A stretch of DNA of 64,000 nt, from assembly GCA_903871775.1 (NCBI GenBank), contig CAIQIA010000001.1, positions 1-64,000 of the forward strand, given 5' to 3'. A program made the translations under genes and the position numbers. This document shows positions 60,208 to 64,000 of this stretch, one piece after another (within the stretch, counting starts at the first letter, position 1; each line of letters opens with the position of its first letter). The DNA is from an uncultured cyanobacterium. GTDB taxonomy: Bacteria; Cyanobacteriota; Cyanobacteriia; PCC-6307; Cyanobiaceae. Under the pieces are notes generated by a model, which did not search any database, was not told where the DNA came from, and saw nothing but the letters and a program-made list of their open reading frames with translations.

Positions 60208-63200
60208 ACTGTCCCGGGACCTCGGTCTCGACAACCGCGATGTGCTGGAGGCGGCGGAGAAGCTGTCGATCGCGGTTCGCAGCCACAGCAGTTCGATCAG
60301 CGATGACGAAGCCAACCGCATCCGGGCCGAGCTGAAGACCCGGAAAGGGCCGTCCAGCCCGGCGCGACCGGCGGAGGCCTCCCCGGCCGGCCAGATCCTG
60401 ACGGTCAGGAAGGCCGCCCAGGCTCCGGCCACACCTGTTCCTCCCGCCCCGGCGGCAGCAGCACCAGCACCAGCCCCCTCCAGCCCACCCCCCCGGCCCG
60501 CGGCCCCGCGCCCGGCCCAGGCCGCGGCAGCGCCTGCCCCCTCCCGACCGACCCCGCCGCCGGCCCGGCCGGTGACTCCGGCAAGGCCGGCAACGCCGGT
60601 GCAACCCGCCGCCGCCCCGAGCAAGCCGGCGACCCGGCCGCCGGCACGGCCAGCAGCCCCCGCCGTTCCGGTGCGACCGGCAGCGGGTGCGCCGCAACCG
60701 AGAACCCCAGGCACCCCTCCAGCGCCGGCACGACCCACGATCGTGGGTCGCCCCGCGGCCATCCAGCCACCGGCCCGGCCAGCGGCCCCCAGCCGGCCCG
60801 CCAGCCCGCCCCCCGGCCGGACGGCACCCCCCGCGCCCCAGCCGTCCCCCCAGCGGCCGGCCCAGCCAGTCCGGCCGGCGGCGGCTGCCGGGCGTCCCCA
60901 GCAGCCCAACCGCCCCGCGGTGCCGATGCGCCCCGCGGTGCCCCAGCGCCCCGGAGCCCCCCAGCGCCCAGCCGTGCCCCAGCGGGGTCCTGGAGCGCCG
61001 CGGCAGGGGCAGGCCCCCGTGCGACGGGGCGACGGTGAGGGCCGCCCCCCGAGTCCGAGTGTCGAGCTAGTCGGCAAACCGATCCGCCGCGACACCTCCA
61101 CGCCACCGACCCGTCCGGGACAGCCCGTGCGACCGGGCGCTCCAGGCGGCATGCGCAAGCCCGTGGCCCCTGGGGAGCTGATGCAGCTGCAGAAGCCCGG
61201 GGCCCGCGGTCCGGTGCCGCCGGAGGGACCCCGTCGCCCGCCGGCCCGCCCCGGGGTCGAGCCCCCGCGCCGCCCCAACGAACCCGCCAAGCCCGAAGGG
61301 GCAGCCGCCACGGCACCGCGCCGTCCCGGCCACCGTCCGCCGCTGGGGGCAGGCCCGACACGGGCCCGTCGTCCCGACTGGGACGACACCGCCCGCCTCG
61401 ACGCCCTGCGCAGCAAGTCGCCGCAGCGGCAGCGCCAGAAGGTTCACATCATCGGCGAGAACGACGACTCGCTGACCGCCGAGACCGGCGGCTTCGCCGG
61501 CGAACAGGAAGCGATCGTGCTGCAGGCCAGCCTGGCCCGGCCGAGCAAGCCCAAGCCCGCGGCGGGATCGCCTCGGCCCCTCGCCCAGCGCCGTCGCCGC
61601 AAGGAAACCACCCGTCAGCGCCAGCGCCGCCGGGCCATGGAACTGCGGGCAGCCCGGGACGCCAAACAGGTCAGGCCCGAGATGCTGGTGATCCCCGAGG
61701 GCAACCTGACGGTTCAGGAGCTCGCCGACATGCTTGGCGTCGAAAGCTCGGAGATCATCAAGTCGCTCTTCTTCAAGGGCATCATCGCCACGGTCACCCA
61801 GACCCTCGACCTGCCGACCATCGAGACCGTCTCCGATGAGTTCGGCGTGCCGGTGCTTCAGGACGACGTCGAGGAGGCGGCCAAGAAGACCGTCGAGATG
61901 ATCGAGGCCAGCGACCTCGAGCATCTGATCCGGCGTCCACCGGTGGTGACGGTGATGGGCCACGTCGACCACGGCAAGACCAGCCTTCTTGACGCCATCC
62001 GCAAGACCCGTGTGGCAGCGGGCGAGGCGGGGGGCATCACCCAGCACATCGGTGCCTACCAGGTGGACGTGCCCCACGCCGGCGAAACCCGCAAGGTCAC
62101 CTTCCTCGACACCCCCGGCCACGAAGCGTTCACCGCCATGCGGGCCCGGGGCACAAAGGTCACCGACGTGGCCGTGCTCGTGGTCGCGGCCGATGACGGC
62201 GTGCGCCCCCAGACCCTGGAAGCGATCAGCCATGCCCGGGCGGCCGAGGTGCCGATCGTGGTCGCCATCAACAAGGTCGACAAGGAAGGCGCCCAGATCG
62301 ATCGGGTCAAGCAGGAGCTGTCCGACCAGAACCTGCTGCCCGAGGAATGGGGGGGCAGCACCGTGATGGTGCCGGTGAGCGCCCTGCGGGGCACCGGTCT
62401 CGACACCCTGCTGGACATGATCCTGCTGGTCACCGAGGTCGAAGACCTGCAGGCCAACCCTGACCGCATGGCCAGGGGCACCGTCATCGAGGCCCATCTC
62501 GACAAGGCGAAGGGGCCTGTGGCCACGCTGCTGGTTCAGAACGGAACCCTCCGTCCTGGCGACGTGGTGGCGGCCGGCCCGGTGCTGGGCAAGGTCAAGG
62601 CGATGGTGGATGACACGGGCCGGCGGGTGAAGGAGGCGCCCCCCTCATCGGCGGTGGAGGTGCTCGGCTTCAGCGAAGTGCCGGCGGCCGGTGACGAGTT
62701 CGAAGTCTTCAGCGACGAGAAATCAGCCCGGGCCGTGGTGGGCGATCGGGTCACCGAGGCCCGGGCCAGCCGCCTGGCCCAGCAGATGGCCTCTCGCCGC
62801 GTCTCCCTGACATCCATGTCGGGCCAGGCCAGCGAAGGGGAACTCAAGGAGCTCAACCTGATCCTGAAGGCCGATGTTCAGGGCAGCGTCGAAGCCATCC
62901 TCGGTACCCTCGAGCAACTGCCCCAGGGCGAGGTGCAGGTCCGGGTGCTGCTGGCAGCCCCGGGCGAAATCACCGAAACCGACGTCGACCTGGCGGCAGC
63001 CTCCGGCGCGGTGATCGTGGGCTTCAACACCTCCCTCGCCTCCGGTGCCCGCCGGGCCGCCGAGGCCGCCGGGGTGGATGTGCGCGACTACGACGTCATC
63101 TACAAGCTGCTGGAGGACATCCAGCTGGCCATGGAAGGTCTGCTGGAACCCGAACTGGTGGAGCAGCCCCTTGGAGAGGCCGAGATCCGCGCTGTGTTCA

Positions 63201-63460
63201 GCATCGGCAAAGGTGCCGTGGCCGGCTGTTATGTGACCAGCGGCTCGCTGCAGCGGAATGCGAAGTTCCGCCTGCATCGGGGCAAACAGGTGGTTTACAC
63301 GGGCGATCTCGATTCGCTGAAACGGATGAAGAACGACGTCAAGGAGGTGAACACCGGGTTCGAATGCGGTGTGGGTTGTGATCGATTCACCGATTGGCGG
63401 GACGGTGACCGCATCGAGGCCTATCGCATGGTCACCCAGCGGCGCACCCTCACCCTCTGA
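60176..63460 (+). CDS. infB: Translation initiation factor IF-2
   Basis: 1,094 residues. IF2_N domain ([20 protein letters not shown]), then a very long Pro/Ala/Arg-rich, low-complexity region (about 65-385), a second IF2_N-like segment ([20 protein letters not shown]), and the GTPase with [31 protein letters not shown] and [11 protein letters not shown]. Domains II-IV and the fMet-tRNA-binding end follow ([20 protein letters not shown]). Delivers initiator tRNA to the 30S subunit. Overlaps ylxR. Confidence 0.96.
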   Translation: MTSGGKVRIYELSRDLGLDNRDVLEAAEKLSIAVRSHSSSISDDEANRIRAELKTRKGPSSPARPAEASPAGQILTVRKAAQAPATPVPPAPAAAAPAPAPSSPPPRPAAPRPAQAAAAPAPSRPTPPPARPVTPARPATPVQPAAAPSKPATRPPARPAAPAVPVRPAAGAPQPRTPGTPPAPARPTIVGRPAAIQPPARPAAPSRPASPPPGRTAPPAPQPSPQRPAQPVRPAAAAGRPQQPNRPAVPMRPAVPQRPGAPQRPAVPQRGPGAPRQGQAPVRRGDGEGRPPSPSVELVGKPIRRDTSTPPTRPGQPVRPGAPGGMRKPVAPGELMQLQKPGARGPVPPEGPRRPPARPGVEPPRRPNEPAKPEGAAATAPRRPGHRPPLGAGPTRARRPDWDDTARLDALRSKSPQRQRQKVHIIGENDDSLTAETGGFAGEQEAIVLQASLARPSKPKPAAGSPRPLAQRRRRKETTRQRQRRRAMELRAARDAKQVRPEMLVIPEGNLTVQELADMLGVESSEIIKSLFFKGIIATVTQTLDLPTIETVSDEFGVPVLQDDVEEAAKKTVEMIEASDLEHLIRRPPVVTVMGHVDHGKTSLLDAIRKTRVAAGEAGGITQHIGAYQVDVPHAGETRKVTFLDTPGHEAFTAMRARGTKVTDVAVLVVAADDGVRPQTLEAISHARAAEVPIVVAINKVDKEGAQIDRVKQELSDQNLLPEEWGGSTVMVPVSALRGTGLDTLLDMILLVTEVEDLQANPDRMARGTVIEAHLDKAKGPVATLLVQNGTLRPGDVVAAGPVLGKVKAMVDDTGRRVKEAPPSSAVEVLGFSEVPAAGDEFEVFSDEKSARAVVGDRVTEARASRLAQQMASRRVSLTSMSGQASEGELKELNLILKADVQGSVEAILGTLEQLPQGEVQVRVLLAAPGEITETDVDLAAASGAVIVGFNTSLASGARRAAEAAGVDVRDYDVIYKLLEDIQLAMEGLLEPELVEQPLGEAEIRAVFSIGKGAVAGCYVTSGSLQRNAKFRLHRGKQVVYTGDLDSLKRMKNDVKEVNTGFECGVGCDRFTDWRDGDRIEAYRMVTQRRTLTL

Positions 63461-63463
63461 GGC

Positions 63464-64000
63464 ATGCCTGTGGCCCCCTGGCGGCTGCTGGTTGCGGCGC
63501 TGCTGCCCCTTGAACTGCTTCTGCTGCAGCTGATCCTGGCCGGCGCCGACCCTGGGCCCGCTCCGCGGCTGGAGGTGCTGCTGCTCTGGGCCCTGGCCGT
63601 GGCCACCCCCCTGAGCATCCTGCTGCGGGGTTCCGGCGCCATCGGGGTGACCCTGGGTGGTCTGGCCGCTCTGGTGCAGGCTCCGCTGCTGCTCTGGCTG
63701 GATGGACGGGCCGGCCAGGTGGCCACGGCCACCCCCTGGCACGACAGCAGCCGGCTGGCTGTGCTGCTGCAGGCAGGTGTGGTGCTGTCGTTGCTGCAGC
63801 TGCAGATCGCGCGGACACTGCCGTCAGCTGCGTCCCTCGTCGTCGAGGGAGCGGTTGCGGTCCCACCAGATCAGACCGCCGCAGACCAGCAGGGCGAGCA
63901 CCTGAATGCCGAGGTCCTGGCCGGCGACGGTGTCACCGGCACTGAGCCTGAGCAGCATGGTCGCGAGGCCGATTGCGGCCGAAGCGGTGAGGGCGAACCA
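63464..64000 (+). CDS. Predicted membrane protein, 3' end beyond window
   Basis: A frame opening 3 bp after the infB stop with ATG at 63464 and still open at 64000. Residues about 6-26 (LLVAALLPLELLLLQLILAG), 38-52 and 58-80 are hydrophobic, then a weak helix near 105. Beyond position 63,830 it reads as an antisense of the convergent gene. The real extent is unresolved. No family recognised. Confidence 0.45.
   Translation, partial: MPVAPWRLLVAALLPLELLLLQLILAGADPGPAPRLEVLLLWALAVATPLSILLRGSGAIGVTLGGLAALVQAPLLLWLDGRAGQVATATPWHDSSRLAVLLQAGVVLSLLQLQIARTLPSAASLVVEGAVAVPPDQTAADQQGEHLNAEVLAGDGVTGTEPEQHGREADCGRSGEGEP
63824..64000 (-). CDS. Predicted membrane protein, 5' end beyond window
   Basis: Minus-strand frame ending at a TGA at 63824-63826 and open to the right edge. 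Its visible 58 residues include ASAAIGLATMLLRLS and LGIQVLALLVCGGLIWWDRN, two likely transmembrane spans, and a charged C-terminus RSLDDEGRS. It overlaps the infB-linked frame on the other strand by more than 170 bp. Family unknown. Confidence 0.5.
   Translation of the reverse strand, partial: WFALTASAAIGLATMLLRLSAGDTVAGQDLGIQVLALLVCGGLIWWDRNRSLDDEGRS

Overview
The window is a piece of a cyanobacterial chromosome. The evidence is a split beta' RNA polymerase (rpoC1 and rpoC2 as separate genes), a high-light-inducible protein with the chlorophyll-binding [12 protein letters not shown] motif, Ycf35 (DUF1257), DUF3143, Nif11-type peptides, and a biotin operon with a cyanobacterial BioH substitute. 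The very GC-rich coding sequence, short intergenic gaps and many ATGA/GTGA overlaps suggest the Synechococcus/Cyanobium picocyanobacterial lineage; the genus is an inference.

Layout. (1) 1-7.5 kb is visibly less GC-rich: a truncated VCBS-repeat surface or secreted protein, then four minus-strand genes (TPR-glycosyltransferase, alpha/beta hydrolase, tail-anchored coiled coil, parvulin-like protein), possibly a cell-surface or secretion island. (2) 7.7-13.8 kb: a Ski2/Mtr4-type helicase diverges from bioF-bioK-bioC-bioD. (3) 13.8-32.4 kb: an accessory carbon-oxidation block. It holds an SDR dehydrogenase, a cupin, an SMP-30 lactonase, a Nif11 peptide, a GlcG-VOC fusion, an amino acid/APC permease, a GlgX-type debranching enzyme and DoxX. 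It also holds a tight minus-strand array running from two DUF2231 membrane proteins through an oxidase lacking the CuA site (ctaC-ctaD-ctaE), a GMC flavoprotein, a GH63-like hydrolase and a second GMC flavoprotein to a Nif11 peptide. (4) 32.5-42.5 kb: fumC-bioA, DUF3143 and a J-domain protein, rsmG, a six-gene group (41-aa membrane protein, HEAT protein, DUF2997, Ycf35, ferredoxin, aldo/keto reductase), an AmpG-like MFS, rlmN and a HLIP. (5) 42.5-53.4 kb: rpsT-tatD-rpoB-rpoC1-rpoC2. (6) 53.4-64 kb: hisD, rpiA, an HtrA protease, a phosphoesterase, then the translation/transcription operon rimP-nusA-ylxR-infB, and two partial membrane-protein genes at the right edge.

The most interesting unit is the minus-strand array at 21.9-32.4 kb. 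It places two GMC flavoproteins and a glycoside hydrolase directly behind a terminal oxidase that has lost its cytochrome-c-accepting CuA ligands. This suggests a sugar- or polyol-to-quinol-to-oxygen chain (inference). One GMC protein has replaced both residues of the catalytic His-Asn pair and lacks the Cys cluster of its neighbour. This block also lies between bioD and bioA.

No rRNA, tRNA, CRISPR array, transposase or integrase was recognised. No gene-free stretch exceeds about 260 bases. The longest gaps are the rpoB leader (51,934-52,185), 7,484-7,674 and 57,735-57,904.
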